A DNA stretch of 64,000 nucleotides from Pseudomonas mosselii (GTDB lineage: Bacteria; Pseudomonadota; Gammaproteobacteria; Pseudomonadales; Pseudomonadaceae), in contig NZ_VAUO01000002.1 of assembly GCF_005796105.1 (NCBI RefSeq), positions 186,001 to 250,000 on the forward strand. The letters are read 5' to 3'. The notes below the pieces were generated by a model. That model had not been told where the DNA came from. It ran no database searches and saw only the letters and a program-made list of their open reading frames with translations. Positions 44,787 to 53,712 of this stretch are shown piece after piece (positions within the stretch are counted from its first letter, which is position 1; each line of letters starts with the position of its first letter). The position numbers were made by a program, and so were the translations under genes.

Positions 44787-44836
44787 CAGGGGCGATTCAG
44801 AAGGACTGACGGTCGCCCTAAGGGGCGGGCAGCCCG

Positions 44837-44842
44837 TATAAT
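44837..44842 (+). promoter_or_regulatory. Probable -10 box TATAAT
   Basis: A perfect TATAAT lies 31 bases before the GTG of the RNA methyltransferase gene. No good -35 hexamer was found at standard spacing, so only the -10 element is called. Confidence 0.4.
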
Positions 44843-44872
44843 CGCGCTCTTTTTTGCGAAGGGCCCCGACTC

Positions 44873-45343
44873 GTGGCGAACAAACGGTACAGCTGCATCG
44901 GCCTGTTCAACCCCAAATCCGCCGAAAACGTAGGTTCGGTGATGCGTGCGGCGGGCTGCTATGGGGTCAATTCGGTGTTCTACACCGGCAAGCGCTATGA
45001 GCGCGCGCGTGACTTCGTCACCGACACCAAGCGCGTGCACTACGACATTCCGCTGATCGGCATCGATGACCTGCAGCGCATCATTCCGCTGGGCTGCACG
45101 CCGGTGGCAGTGGAACTGGTGGACGGTGCAAGGCCGCTGCCGGAATACACCCACCCGGATCGGGCGATCTACATCTTCGGGCCGGAGGATGGCTCGCTGA
45201 GCGAAGACGTACGTGGCTGGTGCGAAGAGACGATCTACATTCCCACCCAAGGCTGCATGAACCTGGCGGCCACGGTGAACGTGGTGCTGTATGACCGCAT
45301 GGCCAAGGGCTTGAATACCCGCTCGGGGCCGAAGTTCAAGTAG
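44873..45343 (+). CDS. SPOUT-family RNA 2'-O-methyltransferase (TrmL-like)
   Basis: This 156-aa SPOUT methyltransferase has the trefoil-knot motifs: LFNPKSAENVGSVMRAAGCYG (motif 1), YIFGPEDGSLSEDV (motif 2) and IPTQGCMNLAATVNVVLYD (motif 3, SAM site). It lacks an added N-terminal RNA-binding domain, like TrmL, but its sequence is not close enough for me to assign the tRNA position. A GTG start is used; no ATG is available near the motif 1 strand. Single gene, core genome. Confidence 0.88.
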   Translation: MANKRYSCIGLFNPKSAENVGSVMRAAGCYGVNSVFYTGKRYERARDFVTDTKRVHYDIPLIGIDDLQRIIPLGCTPVAVELVDGARPLPEYTHPDRAIYIFGPEDGSLSEDVRGWCEETIYIPTQGCMNLAATVNVVLYDRMAKGLNTRSGPKFK

Positions 45344-45366
45344 ACATACCGCCGCGAAAGGGCCAG

Positions 45367-45383
45367 CCCCGGTATCACCGGGG
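45367..45383. terminator. CCCCGGT-ATC-ACCGGGG hairpin
   Basis: A perfect 7-bp stem with a 3-base loop lies between the convergent RNA methyltransferase and aldehyde dehydrogenase genes. Likely bidirectional 3' end, without a T-run. Confidence 0.5.
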
Positions 45384-45428
45384 CGGCCAGGTGCCGAACT
45401 CCGTCAGAACAGCACCGGTACTGCTCGG

Positions 45429-46919
45429 TTACGAAGCGTTGATCCAGATGGTCTTAAGCTCGGTGTACTGGTCATGGGCCCAGATCGACTTGTCGCGCCC
45501 GCCGAAGCCGGACTCCTTGTAGCCGCCGAACGGCGTGGAGACATCACCCTCGCCGAAGCAGTTCACGGTCACCACACCTGCGCGGATCTCGCGGGACAGG
45601 CGCAGCGCATTGCGCAGGCTGCCGGTGTAGGCCGAGGCCGCCAGGCCGTAGACGGTGTCGTTGGCCAGCTCGATGGCTTCGTCGATGCTCTCGAAGGTCG
45701 TCACGCTGAGGATCGGGCCGAAGATCTCCTCGACGAACAGCTTGTTGTCGCGGGTCACGCCATCGACGATGGTCGGCTGCACACGCAGGCCGTCTTCGGT
45801 CTGGCCGCCCTGCACCACGTTGAGCTTGTGCTCGGCGGCGTAGTCCAGGTACGACTTGACCTTCTCGAAGTGCGCCTTGCTGACCATCGCACCCAGGCGG
45901 TTGTCCGGGTCCAGCGGATCGCCCAGCTTCCAGTCTTTCAGGTGCTTGCCGATCAGGTCGAGCAGTTCGTCCTTGACGTCCTTGTGCACAATCAGGCGCG
46001 AGGAAGCCGAGCAGTTCTCACCCATGTTCCAGAACGCACCAGCGGTGACGAACCGCGCCACTTCGTCGAGGTCTTCGCAGTCGTTCATGACCACGGCCGG
46101 GTTCTTGCCACCCAGCTCAAGCACGATGCGCTTGAGGTTGGACTCGGCGGCGTACTTGAGGAACAGGCGACCGGTATCGGTGGAGCCGGTGAAGCTGACC
46201 ATCGGGATGTCCATGTGGCGGCCGATGGCCTCGCCCACTTCGCGGCCACCGCCAGGCACCAGGTTGAACACACCGGCCGGGATACCCGCCTCATGGGCAA
46301 GCTCGGCTACGCGCAGGGCGCTCAAGGTGGTTTCCTTGGCCGGCTTGACCACGATCGAGCAGCCAGCGGCCAGCGACGGGGCAATCTTCCAAGCCAGCAT
46401 CAGCAGCGGGAAGTTCCATGGCAGCACCAGGCCGACCACGCCAATGGCTTCGCGCACCACCATGGTCACGGCAGCATTGCCGGTCGGGGCGGTGGCATCG
46501 TAGATCTTGTCGATCAGCTCGGCGTGCCAGCGGATGGTGTGGATGGTTTCCGGCACATCGACGTTCTGGCACTCGCTGACCGGCTTGCCGCTGTCCAGCG
46601 CTTCGAGCACGGCCAGTTCATGGGCATTGTCTTCGAGCAGTTGGGCGAACTTCTGCAAGACGTGCTTGCGGTCGTTCGGCTGCATCTTCGACCAGGTGCC
46701 CGCTTCGAACACGCGCGTCGCCGCGGCCACGGCGAGGTTCACGTCGTCGACGTCGCACGCAGCGACTTCAGCCAGTTGCTCGCCGGTAGCCGGGTTGGTG
46801 GTGACGAAGGTGCGGCCCGAGATCGCATCGCGGAATTCACCGTCGATGAACGCCTGGGTGCGCAGTTGCAGGTTGGCGGCGATGGCCGCGTATTGGGCCT
46901 TGCTCAGCAATTCAGCCAT
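45429..46919 (-). CDS. Aldehyde dehydrogenase (PuuC-like)
   Basis: This 496-aa NAD(P)-dependent aldehyde dehydrogenase has catalytic C303 in NMGENCSASSR, general base E268 in VLELGGKNP, and the cofactor segment VVGLVLPWNFPLLM. The start resembles gamma-glutamyl-gamma-aminobutyraldehyde dehydrogenase. It would oxidise an aldehyde released by the FAD amine oxidase of the same module. It is the last of three genes after the MFS and DapA-family genes, with a gap of 11 bases. Confidence 0.92.
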   Translation of the reverse strand: MAELLSKAQYAAIAANLQLRTQAFIDGEFRDAISGRTFVTTNPATGEQLAEVAACDVDDVNLAVAAATRVFEAGTWSKMQPNDRKHVLQKFAQLLEDNAHELAVLEALDSGKPVSECQNVDVPETIHTIRWHAELIDKIYDATAPTGNAAVTMVVREAIGVVGLVLPWNFPLLMLAWKIAPSLAAGCSIVVKPAKETTLSALRVAELAHEAGIPAGVFNLVPGGGREVGEAIGRHMDIPMVSFTGSTDTGRLFLKYAAESNLKRIVLELGGKNPAVVMNDCEDLDEVARFVTAGAFWNMGENCSASSRLIVHKDVKDELLDLIGKHLKDWKLGDPLDPDNRLGAMVSKAHFEKVKSYLDYAAEHKLNVVQGGQTEDGLRVQPTIVDGVTRDNKLFVEEIFGPILSVTTFESIDEAIELANDTVYGLAASAYTGSLRNALRLSREIRAGVVTVNCFGEGDVSTPFGGYKESGFGGRDKSIWAHDQYTELKTIWINAS

Positions 46920-46930
46920 GTTCGGTCTCC

Positions 46931-47824
46931 TTATTTGATCTGGGCGATGGTGGCCTTCAATTCGGTGATCACACGCTTGAGCTCTTCTTTCTCGGCAGCG
47001 TCGAGGTCATACAGCGGCTTGCGCACGCCACCGGTTTTCAGGCCGTTGAGGGCAACCCCGTGCTTGATCGACTGGACGAACTTGCCGCCTTCGAGGAAGT
47101 CCATCAGCGGCATCATCGCGGCCATGATCTTGCGGCCCTTGTCGAAGTTCTTCTCGATCACGCAGGCTTCGTACAGGGCCACGTGCTCGCGCGGGATGAA
47201 GTTGGAACCGGCGCAGACCCAGCTCTGCGCGCCCCAGGCGAAGAATTCCAGGGCCTGGTCGTCCCAGCCGCAGGACAACTGGATGTTCGGGCGCTTGATC
47301 GCCAGGCGGTGCAGCTGGGCCATGTCACCGGAGCTTTCCTTGATGGCGACGATGTTCTTCACGTCAGCGACGGCGTCGAAGAACGCCTCGCCCATGCTCA
47401 CGCTCATGCGGCCTGGATAGTTGTAGAGCATGATCGGAAGATCGGCGGCAGCGTCCACGGTTTTGACGTGCAGGGCGATTTCCTGCTGAGTCGGCAGCGC
47501 GTACGGCGGGGTACCGACCAGCAGCGCGTCAGCCTTGATCTCCTTGGCGTGGCTGCCGAAGGCAACGGCGTCTTCGGTGCGGATACCGCCCGTACCGACG
47601 ATCAGCGGCAGACGGCCATTGAGTACGTCCTTGGCCTGAGCGGCCAACTCGATGCGCTCCTGGGTGGTGTGGGCGTAGTACTCGCCCGTGGAGCCACCGA
47701 TGATTACACCGTGAATCTTGGACTCGACCAGATACTCGAGGACCTCGGCGAAGGCCGCCTTGTCGATCGAGCCGTCTGCGGCCAGGGGGGTGATTGCCGG
47801 GGTGTAGATGCCTTCGAATTTCAT
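46931..47824 (-). CDS. DapA/NAL-family lyase
   Basis: This 297-aa class I (Schiff-base) TIM-barrel of the dihydrodipicolinate synthase family has Lys162 in VAIKESSGD and the conserved Tyr134 in LYNYPGR. The N-terminal GGSTGEYYAHT loop binds the pyruvate-like carboxylate. The context (amine oxidase, aldehyde dehydrogenase, transporters, no lysine-biosynthesis genes) argues for a catabolic aldolase or dehydratase, not DapA itself. Start ATG 47824 is chosen because GGAG lies 6 bases upstream; an earlier in-frame ATG adds 12 unmatched residues. Confidence 0.88.
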   Translation of the reverse strand: MKFEGIYTPAITPLAADGSIDKAAFAEVLEYLVESKIHGVIIGGSTGEYYAHTTQERIELAAQAKDVLNGRLPLIVGTGGIRTEDAVAFGSHAKEIKADALLVGTPPYALPTQQEIALHVKTVDAAADLPIMLYNYPGRMSVSMGEAFFDAVADVKNIVAIKESSGDMAQLHRLAIKRPNIQLSCGWDDQALEFFAWGAQSWVCAGSNFIPREHVALYEACVIEKNFDKGRKIMAAMMPLMDFLEGGKFVQSIKHGVALNGLKTGGVRKPLYDLDAAEKEELKRVITELKATIAQIK

Positions 47825-47891
47825 GGGTTTCTCCGTTGTTTCCTGTGCGTTCATGTTCGAACCTTGCCGGACCACCCCGGCAAGGGATGGC

Positions 47892-49220
47892 TCAATTCAG
47901 CGAAGCGGCCTGTTGCAGATTCAGCGAGCGGGTTTCCGGCGCCAGGGCGAGGGAGAACGCCAAGCCAACGAATGTCACCAGCGCCGCCGCGTACATGGTT
48001 GCGCCAATGCCATAGCTATCGAGGGCCATCGGCACCAGCCAGGTGCCCACCGCCGCGCCAACGCGCGACATGGAGGTGCCCACACCTACCGCGCACGCGC
48101 GGATCTCGGTGGGGAACAATTCGTTCGGGTAGACCAGTTGCAGTACCTGGGCACCGCCGATGAACAGCGCGTACGCGCCGAAGAGCACCAGGATGAGCAT
48201 TTCCGTGGCACTGCTGAACGCCCCCAGCCCGAGCAGGGCCAGGCCAGACCAGAAGAAGCTGTGAAGCAATGTGGTACGACGGCCGAGGGTGTTCAGAAGG
48301 CGGGTGGCGATGATGCAGCCGACCACGAACAGGAAGGTGATCGCCACCGAACCGATCGAGGCCCAGTCGCCCTTGAGGTTGAGCGCACCCAGCACCTTCG
48401 GGGCGAAGGCATACACGGCGAACACCGGGATCACCGAACAGGTCCAGAACATGGTGACGAACAGCATGCGCTTACCGTAGCCGGCCTGCAGCAAGCTCAT
48501 GAATGACAGCGTACGCGTCTTGGGCTCTTCGGGCAGGTTGCGCAGCGAGAAGGCGCTGCCATAAACACGCTTGATGACCTGTTCGGCCTCTTGGCTGCGG
48601 CCCTTGCTGATCAGCCAGCGTGGCGACTCGGGCGTCCCCAGGCGAATGACGAACAGCAGCGCACCGATGACGGCGGCACTGGCCAGCACCAGGCGCCAGG
48701 CATCGTCGCCGCCATGGCGCAGGATCGCCTCACCCACCACGTAGGCGGTGGCAGCCCCAGCGAACCACAGGACGGTCAGGGTGGCCAGGCGGGGGCCACG
48801 GTTCTTCTTGGGCAGGAACTCCACCAGCAGTGAAGTGGCCACTGGATATTCGATACCCACGGCGATGCCGATGACCAAGCGCAGCAGGAACAGCGCCAGT
48901 GCCGACTCCACCCAGAATTGCGCGAGCGAGGCGAGGATGAACAGGGTCGGGCCGACGAAGAACACCCGCTTGCGCCCGAAGCGGTCAGTCAGCCAGCCGC
49001 CGAAGAAACCGCCGAAGAAAATCCCGATCAATGCGGAGGCGGCGATCATACCCTGCCAGAAACTGCTCAGCGACAGGCCCGCGGCCATCTGCACCATGGC
49101 CACGCCGATGATACTCAGCACATAACCGTCCACGAACGAGCCACCGCCCGAACGTACAGTCAACAGTTGGTGAAAGCGATTAAGCGGTACATCTTCGATC
49201 GATACAGCGGTGTTTGTCAT
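47892..49220 (-). CDS. MFS transporter (sugar/acid porter-like)
   Basis: This 442-aa 12-helix major facilitator has two copies of the loop signature (GGWLTDRFGRKRVFFVG between helices 2-3, and ATRLLNTLGRRTTLLH between helices 8-9) and a central charged loop. The LVIGIAVGIEYPVATSLLVEFLPKKNRG segment is typical of sugar-porter-like and aromatic-acid transporters. It probably imports or exports a metabolite of the adjacent DapA-aldehyde dehydrogenase module. First gene of that three-gene unit. Confidence 0.88.
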   Translation of the reverse strand: MTNTAVSIEDVPLNRFHQLLTVRSGGGSFVDGYVLSIIGVAMVQMAAGLSLSSFWQGMIAASALIGIFFGGFFGGWLTDRFGRKRVFFVGPTLFILASLAQFWVESALALFLLRLVIGIAVGIEYPVATSLLVEFLPKKNRGPRLATLTVLWFAGAATAYVVGEAILRHGGDDAWRLVLASAAVIGALLFVIRLGTPESPRWLISKGRSQEAEQVIKRVYGSAFSLRNLPEEPKTRTLSFMSLLQAGYGKRMLFVTMFWTCSVIPVFAVYAFAPKVLGALNLKGDWASIGSVAITFLFVVGCIIATRLLNTLGRRTTLLHSFFWSGLALLGLGAFSSATEMLILVLFGAYALFIGGAQVLQLVYPNELFPTEIRACAVGVGTSMSRVGAAVGTWLVPMALDSYGIGATMYAAALVTFVGLAFSLALAPETRSLNLQQAASLN

Positions 49221-49303
49221 TATTTTCTCCAGCCCACATCAAACGCAGCCTGTTCTCAGGGCGAACGAACCCGCGATGCTGAAAAACACTTTCAGCCCCG
49301 TGA

Positions 49304-49369
49304 GTTCGAAGTTGCACTTCGAACAAAAACAGCACGCAATAGAAACCTCACGCCGGGTATCAAATACCC
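49304..49369. promoter_or_regulatory. Two perfect dyads upstream of MFS-dapA-aldh unit
   Basis: GTTCGAAGT-TGC-ACTTCGAAC (49304-49324) and GGGTAT-CAA-ATACCC (49355-49369) lie 84-149 bases before the MFS start and after the FAD oxidoreductase stop. The second has the GTAT..ATAC core seen in GntR/FCD operators and could be bound by either nearby GntR protein. The first could be an operator or a terminator stem. Confidence 0.5.
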
Positions 49370-49405
49370 AGCCGATACTTATTTACTGGCCATGCCTCAG
49401 TTCAA

Positions 49406-50725
49406 TTAGCTTTCTTGTCCGGCGCGCAACTGGCCCCATTTCAGATTGAAGTTCAAACCCAGTGACGTCAGGGCTGCCGGCGGGTTGGCGCACGGGCCTG
49501 GCGAGTTCAATACGAAGTCGATCAAGTCGTTTTTTTCGCCCGCCAGCCAGTCGGCCAGCAACTTGCCGGTGGCCGTACCGCGGGTCACACCCAAGCCGTT
49601 GCAGCACAACGCGCCATAGACGTTCGGCGCCAACTGCCCGAAATAGCCCAGGTGGTTGCGCGACATCGCCAGCGCGCCGCCCCAGGTGTATTCGAACGGC
49701 AGGCCCGAGAGCATCGGGAAGCGCCGCTCGAACGAATCGCGGTGGCGCGGCGCGAAGCGCTCCAGGTACTTGCGGTTGGCACGGCCATCCGGGTTGAAGC
49801 TGAAACTGTTGCGGATCAGCAGGCGATTGTCCGGGGTACGGCGCACTGTCGTGCCGAACGGATCGGCCGGAATCACGCCCCAATACGGCTTGCCGCCCAG
49901 GCGCGCTTGCTCATCGGCACTCATCGGGCGGGTCAGGCTGGCGTAAGTGAACACCGGCAGCATACGGCCCTTGAGGAAGCCAAAGCTCATGCCGAAGGCA
50001 TTGGTGGTAAGCACCAGCTTGTCGGCGGTGATCGAGCCGTGGGCGTGACGCAATACGGTCTTGGCGCCGTACTCGACCTCGACGATGGGCGTGTTCTCGT
50101 ACAGCGTGACATTGCCCGGCAGGTGATCGGCAAGGCCTTTGACCAGCGCAGCAGGCTGGACCAGCGAGGTGCCGGGGGTGAACAGGGCCTTGCGATAGAA
50201 GTGCGTGCCGATGTGCTCGGGCAGCTCGTTGGCCTCGATCATTTGCCAGGGCTGGCCAAGCTTGTCCAGGCCACGGCGGTAGGCGTCGAGTACGGCAATG
50301 CCCCGCGGCTCCACGGCAGCTTGGTACTTGCCGCAGTGTTTCATCTGGCAATCGATGCGATGCCGCTCGACCAGGTCCTTGAGCAACGACTGACCGCTGA
50401 GGTTGAGCTTGAGAACGGTCTTGGCGATGCCGATGTCGCCAATATAGTCATCGGCACCAATATCGTGGGGCAAGTCGATGGCAAAGCCTGCGTTGCGACC
50501 TGACGAGCCGAAGCCCACTTCCTGGGCATCGAGCAACACGATCTGCTCATCCGGGAAGTGCTCGGCCAACTGGCGTGCGGCGGCCAGACCGGTGAAACCG
50601 GCCCCGACCACGACCCAGCGGGCGGTGCTGTGGCCGCTGTGCGCTGGTTGTACGGCGCGGCCCTTGCTCAGGTGGTACCAGCCGCAAGTGGTGTCGTCGG
50701 CGGGCAACGAGGTGATCTTTGTCAT
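49406..50725 (-). CDS. FAD-dependent amine/amino-acid oxidoreductase (DadA/PuuB-like)
   Basis: This 439-aa DAO-family flavoprotein has an FAD Rossmann motif VVVGAGFTGLAAARQL at about residues 38-53, a GFGSSGRNAGFA segment characteristic of PuuB-type oxidases (His/Arg near flavin), and C-terminal YGALCCNGLGVTRGTATGKLLADWLAG closing the FAD site. It probably oxidises a primary or secondary amine to an imine and aldehyde. It lies between its likely regulator gene (gntR, upstream) and the MFS-dapA-aldh unit on the same strand. Confidence 0.9.
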   Translation of the reverse strand: MTKITSLPADDTTCGWYHLSKGRAVQPAHSGHSTARWVVVGAGFTGLAAARQLAEHFPDEQIVLLDAQEVGFGSSGRNAGFAIDLPHDIGADDYIGDIGIAKTVLKLNLSGQSLLKDLVERHRIDCQMKHCGKYQAAVEPRGIAVLDAYRRGLDKLGQPWQMIEANELPEHIGTHFYRKALFTPGTSLVQPAALVKGLADHLPGNVTLYENTPIVEVEYGAKTVLRHAHGSITADKLVLTTNAFGMSFGFLKGRMLPVFTYASLTRPMSADEQARLGGKPYWGVIPADPFGTTVRRTPDNRLLIRNSFSFNPDGRANRKYLERFAPRHRDSFERRFPMLSGLPFEYTWGGALAMSRNHLGYFGQLAPNVYGALCCNGLGVTRGTATGKLLADWLAGEKNDLIDFVLNSPGPCANPPAALTSLGLNFNLKWGQLRAGQES

Positions 50726-50801
50726 TTCAGGAACCAGATATTGTTGTTAGGTCTGTTCCTCACCCGCTCCTTGCACCAAGGGGCGGCGGAGAGTGTCGGT
50801 G

Positions 50802-51545
50802 CTACAAGTTCAGGGCCACATCCATGCCCTGGGGCGCTGCGTACTCGGCCATGCGTCGGCGGGAAAGCTCCATGTGTTCGCGGACCAGGCGTCCTGCGGT
50901 TTCCGGGTCGCGGCGCTCGATTGCCTCGATCATCTGGTCGTGCTGCAAACAGGCCAGTTCAAGGTCGGCCTGCATGTCGGCAGTGGTCGGGTGGCGATAG
51001 AAGATAGTGCCCAGGCGGGTGTGATCGATGAGGACGCGACGCAGGCTGGGCATCAGGTAGTCGTTGTGCGCCATCTTGCCGATTTCCAGGTGGAAGGCGT
51101 CGTTGTAGATCACGCGGTTTTCCACGTCCCGATCGACGATAGCCTGGCGGAATTGCTCTTGAATCGCCTTCAGCGCCTCGATCTCACGCGCGGTGGCGTA
51201 AGTCGCAGCCAACTGCGTGGTGGCCACGTAGATCAGCGGTGCGGCCAGGAAGAAGCTGTGCAGCGAGTCATGGTTCATGGCCGCGACGCGGGGAGCGCGA
51301 TTGGTTTCCAGCTCGATGTAACCCTCGGCGGCGATCTGGCGCAGCAACTCGCGCACCGGTGGGCGCGAAAGGCCGAACTCGTCGCACAGCGCCAGTTCAT
51401 CGACCACGGCCCCGGGTGCCAGCTCCATGCTCAGGATGCGCCGGCGTAGTGCGTCGGCCAGGACGCCCTTACGGTCGAGCGGCGCATCGCCTGTGAGTGG
51501 GTGGACATCAGCAGTGGCTTTCATAGCGGCCTTTTTGGTTGTCAT
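50802..51545 (-). CDS. GntR/FadR-type (FCD) regulator 1
   Basis: This 247-aa regulator has an N-terminal winged helix (LADALRRRILSMELAPGAVVDELALCDEFGLSRPPVRELLRQIAAEGYIE, residues ~28-80) and an all-helical FCD effector domain with metal-type histidines (NDAFHLEIG, HDQMIEA, REHMEL). It is clearly paralogous to the divergent GntR gene 400 bases away (both carry a FFLxAPxIYxA segment). It likely controls the FAD oxidase gene 76 bases downstream. Confidence 0.89.
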   Translation of the reverse strand: MTTKKAAMKATADVHPLTGDAPLDRKGVLADALRRRILSMELAPGAVVDELALCDEFGLSRPPVRELLRQIAAEGYIELETNRAPRVAAMNHDSLHSFFLAAPLIYVATTQLAATYATAREIEALKAIQEQFRQAIVDRDVENRVIYNDAFHLEIGKMAHNDYLMPSLRRVLIDHTRLGTIFYRHPTTADMQADLELACLQHDQMIEAIERRDPETAGRLVREHMELSRRRMAEYAAPQGMDVALNL

Positions 51546-51942
51546 AAGCTTGTGTCTACTATTTGTATAATGACTATAGGGGAGCGTTAGACAATGTGTC
51601 TACAGCTTTTTCGATGAGCGGTTTCAGGGTGCGTGTAGCCGGATAACGCTTGGCTCATTTGATCACATCCGCACGCGCCTCGGGTCGGCGGCCCTGGATC
51701 GATATCGGTAAACAGGCGCTTATCCATTGCCGACAGAGTCGTGCCCATGTACGACCCTTTTTCACTCTGCGTGTCGAGCAGATCTCGGGCGCAAAGCCAT
51801 GAATCTACTGGCTCGATGGGTATTCTTGATGAATTTTTTTGGTATACACAAAGAATACAACACGATTGACCCCCTTCCGATCCCGTGCCAGTCTGCTTCA
51901 AAACAGCCATCACTCCGGGTGTCACCGCAGCGGGGGGTCTTC
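51546..51942. promoter_or_regulatory. Intergenic regulatory region between two divergent GntR genes
   Basis: These ~400 bases hold TGTGTCTAC direct repeats at 51551-51559 and 51595-51603, an AT-rich TATTTGTATAATGAC stretch between them that may be both a -10 box and an operator, and TTTGGTATACACAAAG at 51837-51852 near the second GntR gene. The GTAT/ATAC cores are typical GntR/FCD half-sites. The middle part is not convincingly coding. Confidence 0.5.
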
Positions 51943-52632
51943 ATGAGAAGCGGCAAGAACGACCTGTACGAGGATCTGAAACACCAGATCCTGACCATGG
52001 AACTGGATCCCGACCAGGCGCTCGACGAACTGGGTCTGAGCGAGCGCTATGGTTTGTCGCGGACCCCGGTGCGTGACGTGTTCCGCCGCCTGGCCGGCGA
52101 GGGCTATCTCGACATCCAGGAACACCGCGGCGCCCGGGTGGCACCGATGAACCACGCGACGCTGCGCAATTTCTTCCTCGTCGCCCCGATGATCTACGCT
52201 GCGGTTGGCCGCCTGGCAGTGCACAACTACAAGCCAGGTCAACTGCGCGAGCTGCGCGCGACACAAGAACGCTTTCGCCGCGCCAGCATCGAGCACGACG
52301 CCCGCGCGATGGTGGTGGAGAACAATCGCTTTCACGAAATAATGGGCCAGATGTCCGCCAACCCCTACCTCGAACCGAGCCTGGGGCGCCTGCTGATCGA
52401 CCATGCACGCATCGGCCACACGTTCTTTCGCCCGCGCAACGGCGCCATGCACCACGACCTGGCACTGGCGGTGGCGCACCACGACAGCTTCATCGAGGCC
52501 TTCGACCGCCACGACGAAGGCGCAGTGGTGGATCTGGTGTTCGAACACTGGGAACTGTCGCGCGGCAACATGCAGTTGTACATCGCCCCCCAGGGGCTAG
52601 TGGACGACTTCGCCACCGGTACCGGGGGCTGA
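51943..52632 (+). CDS. GntR/FadR-type (FCD) regulator 2
   Basis: This 229-aa regulator has a winged helix (LYEDLKHQILTMELDPDQALDELGLSERYGLSRTPVRDVFRRLAGEGYLD) and an FCD domain with likely metal-binding residues in NNRFHEIMG and HHDSFIEA. Start ATG 51943 follows a GGGGGGT ribosome site; the frame is open further upstream but is unlike protein. It is transcribed toward the betaine-type ABC transporter genes, which it probably controls. Confidence 0.89.
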   Translation: MRSGKNDLYEDLKHQILTMELDPDQALDELGLSERYGLSRTPVRDVFRRLAGEGYLDIQEHRGARVAPMNHATLRNFFLVAPMIYAAVGRLAVHNYKPGQLRELRATQERFRRASIEHDARAMVVENNRFHEIMGQMSANPYLEPSLGRLLIDHARIGHTFFRPRNGAMHHDLALAVAHHDSFIEAFDRHDEGAVVDLVFEHWELSRGNMQLYIAPQGLVDDFATGTGG

Positions 52633-52784
52633 AGCAAGCGGGCATCGCCCGATCACTGTAGACGTTGGTAGTACGGAACCCTGGCGGGCCTTTGCCCGGC
52701 GGCGGATCCGCGCAGGTGAAATTCAACAACGACAACAACTAATAGGGCGGCAACGCCCGTTTCGACACCTCGAAGGAGCACCAC

Positions 52785-53636
52785 ATGAATCGTATCCGCA
52801 AGGCGTTGTGTGCACTGGCAATGGTCGGGCTGGGGTTATGCCAGGCGCATGCCGAAGACAAGGTCATCAAGATGGGGACCCTGTCCTGGGAAGACCTCAC
52901 GCCGATCACCGGCATCACCAAGAAAGCCCTCGAAAACGCAGGCTACAAGGTCGAAGTGACCTCGTTCTCCGAATGGGGCATCGCCTATGCCGCACTGGGC
53001 AAGGGCGACGTGCAGATCCTCGCGTCGCAGATCAACTACGTGGCCAGCGACTACTGGAAGAAGAACAAGAACCGCCTGGAGAAGATCTCGCCTGTGTCCC
53101 ACGGGCTGTACCAAGGCATTGCAGTGCCCAAGTACGTGAACATCGATTCCGTCGAACAGCTCAACGCCAACGCCGACAAGTTCGGCAACAAGATCATCGG
53201 CATCGAGCCGGGCTCGGGCCTGATGGGCGAAGCCGCCAAGGCGGTCAAGGACTACGACCTCAAGCTCAACCTGATCGAGGGCAGCACCGCGGCCATGACC
53301 GCCGCGCTCAAGTCGGCCGTGGACCGTAAAGAGTGGGTCGCCGTGACCCTGTGGGAACCCACCTGGATGGCCCTGAAGTACGACACCAAGTTCCTCGCCG
53401 ACCCTAAAGGCATCTTCGCCCCGCCACAGACCTACTACTGGATCGGCCAGAAGGGCTTCTCGGCAGAAAACCCGCAGGCGCGCGAAGTGATCGCCGGAGT
53501 CTACGTGCCGTTGCCGGACATCAGCGCGATCAATGCCGCAGTCAACGATGGCAAGAGCATGGACCAGGCGATCAAGGACTGGACCGACAGCCATGCCGAC
53601 CTGCTCAAACGCTGGGCGGAAATGAAGAAGTACTGA
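52785..53636 (+). CDS. Glycine betaine-type ABC transporter, periplasmic binding protein
   Basis: This 283-aa OpuAC-family solute-binding protein has a signal peptide (ALCALAMVGLGLCQAHA). The mature domain includes VIKMGTLSWEDLTPITGITKKALENAGY, the hinge region and WVAVTLWEPTWMALKYD, which contributes aromatic residues of the kind that cage a quaternary ammonium group. Ligand is thus probably a betaine, carnitine or related amine. First gene of a four-gene importer operon. Confidence 0.9.
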   Translation: MNRIRKALCALAMVGLGLCQAHAEDKVIKMGTLSWEDLTPITGITKKALENAGYKVEVTSFSEWGIAYAALGKGDVQILASQINYVASDYWKKNKNRLEKISPVSHGLYQGIAVPKYVNIDSVEQLNANADKFGNKIIGIEPGSGLMGEAAKAVKDYDLKLNLIEGSTAAMTAALKSAVDRKEWVAVTLWEPTWMALKYDTKFLADPKGIFAPPQTYYWIGQKGFSAENPQAREVIAGVYVPLPDISAINAAVNDGKSMDQAIKDWTDSHADLLKRWAEMKKY

Positions 53637-53712
53637 TTGAGGCGTAACAGCCCTTGCCACTGCCGAACTTGAACACAAGAACACACCAGAAAACCTGGTT
53701 CGGGTGCACTTT

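Noticed and set aside
45474..47420. Very long plus-strand open frame (648 codons) antisense to the aldehyde dehydrogenase and DapA-like genes
   Set aside because: It is His/Val/Arg-rich shadow coding opposite two clear enzyme genes and has no domain signature.
51587..51751. About 54-codon minus-strand frame starting MGTTLSAMDK in the GntR intergenic region
   Set aside because: No ribosome site of note, no recognised family, and it crosses the likely regulator operators.
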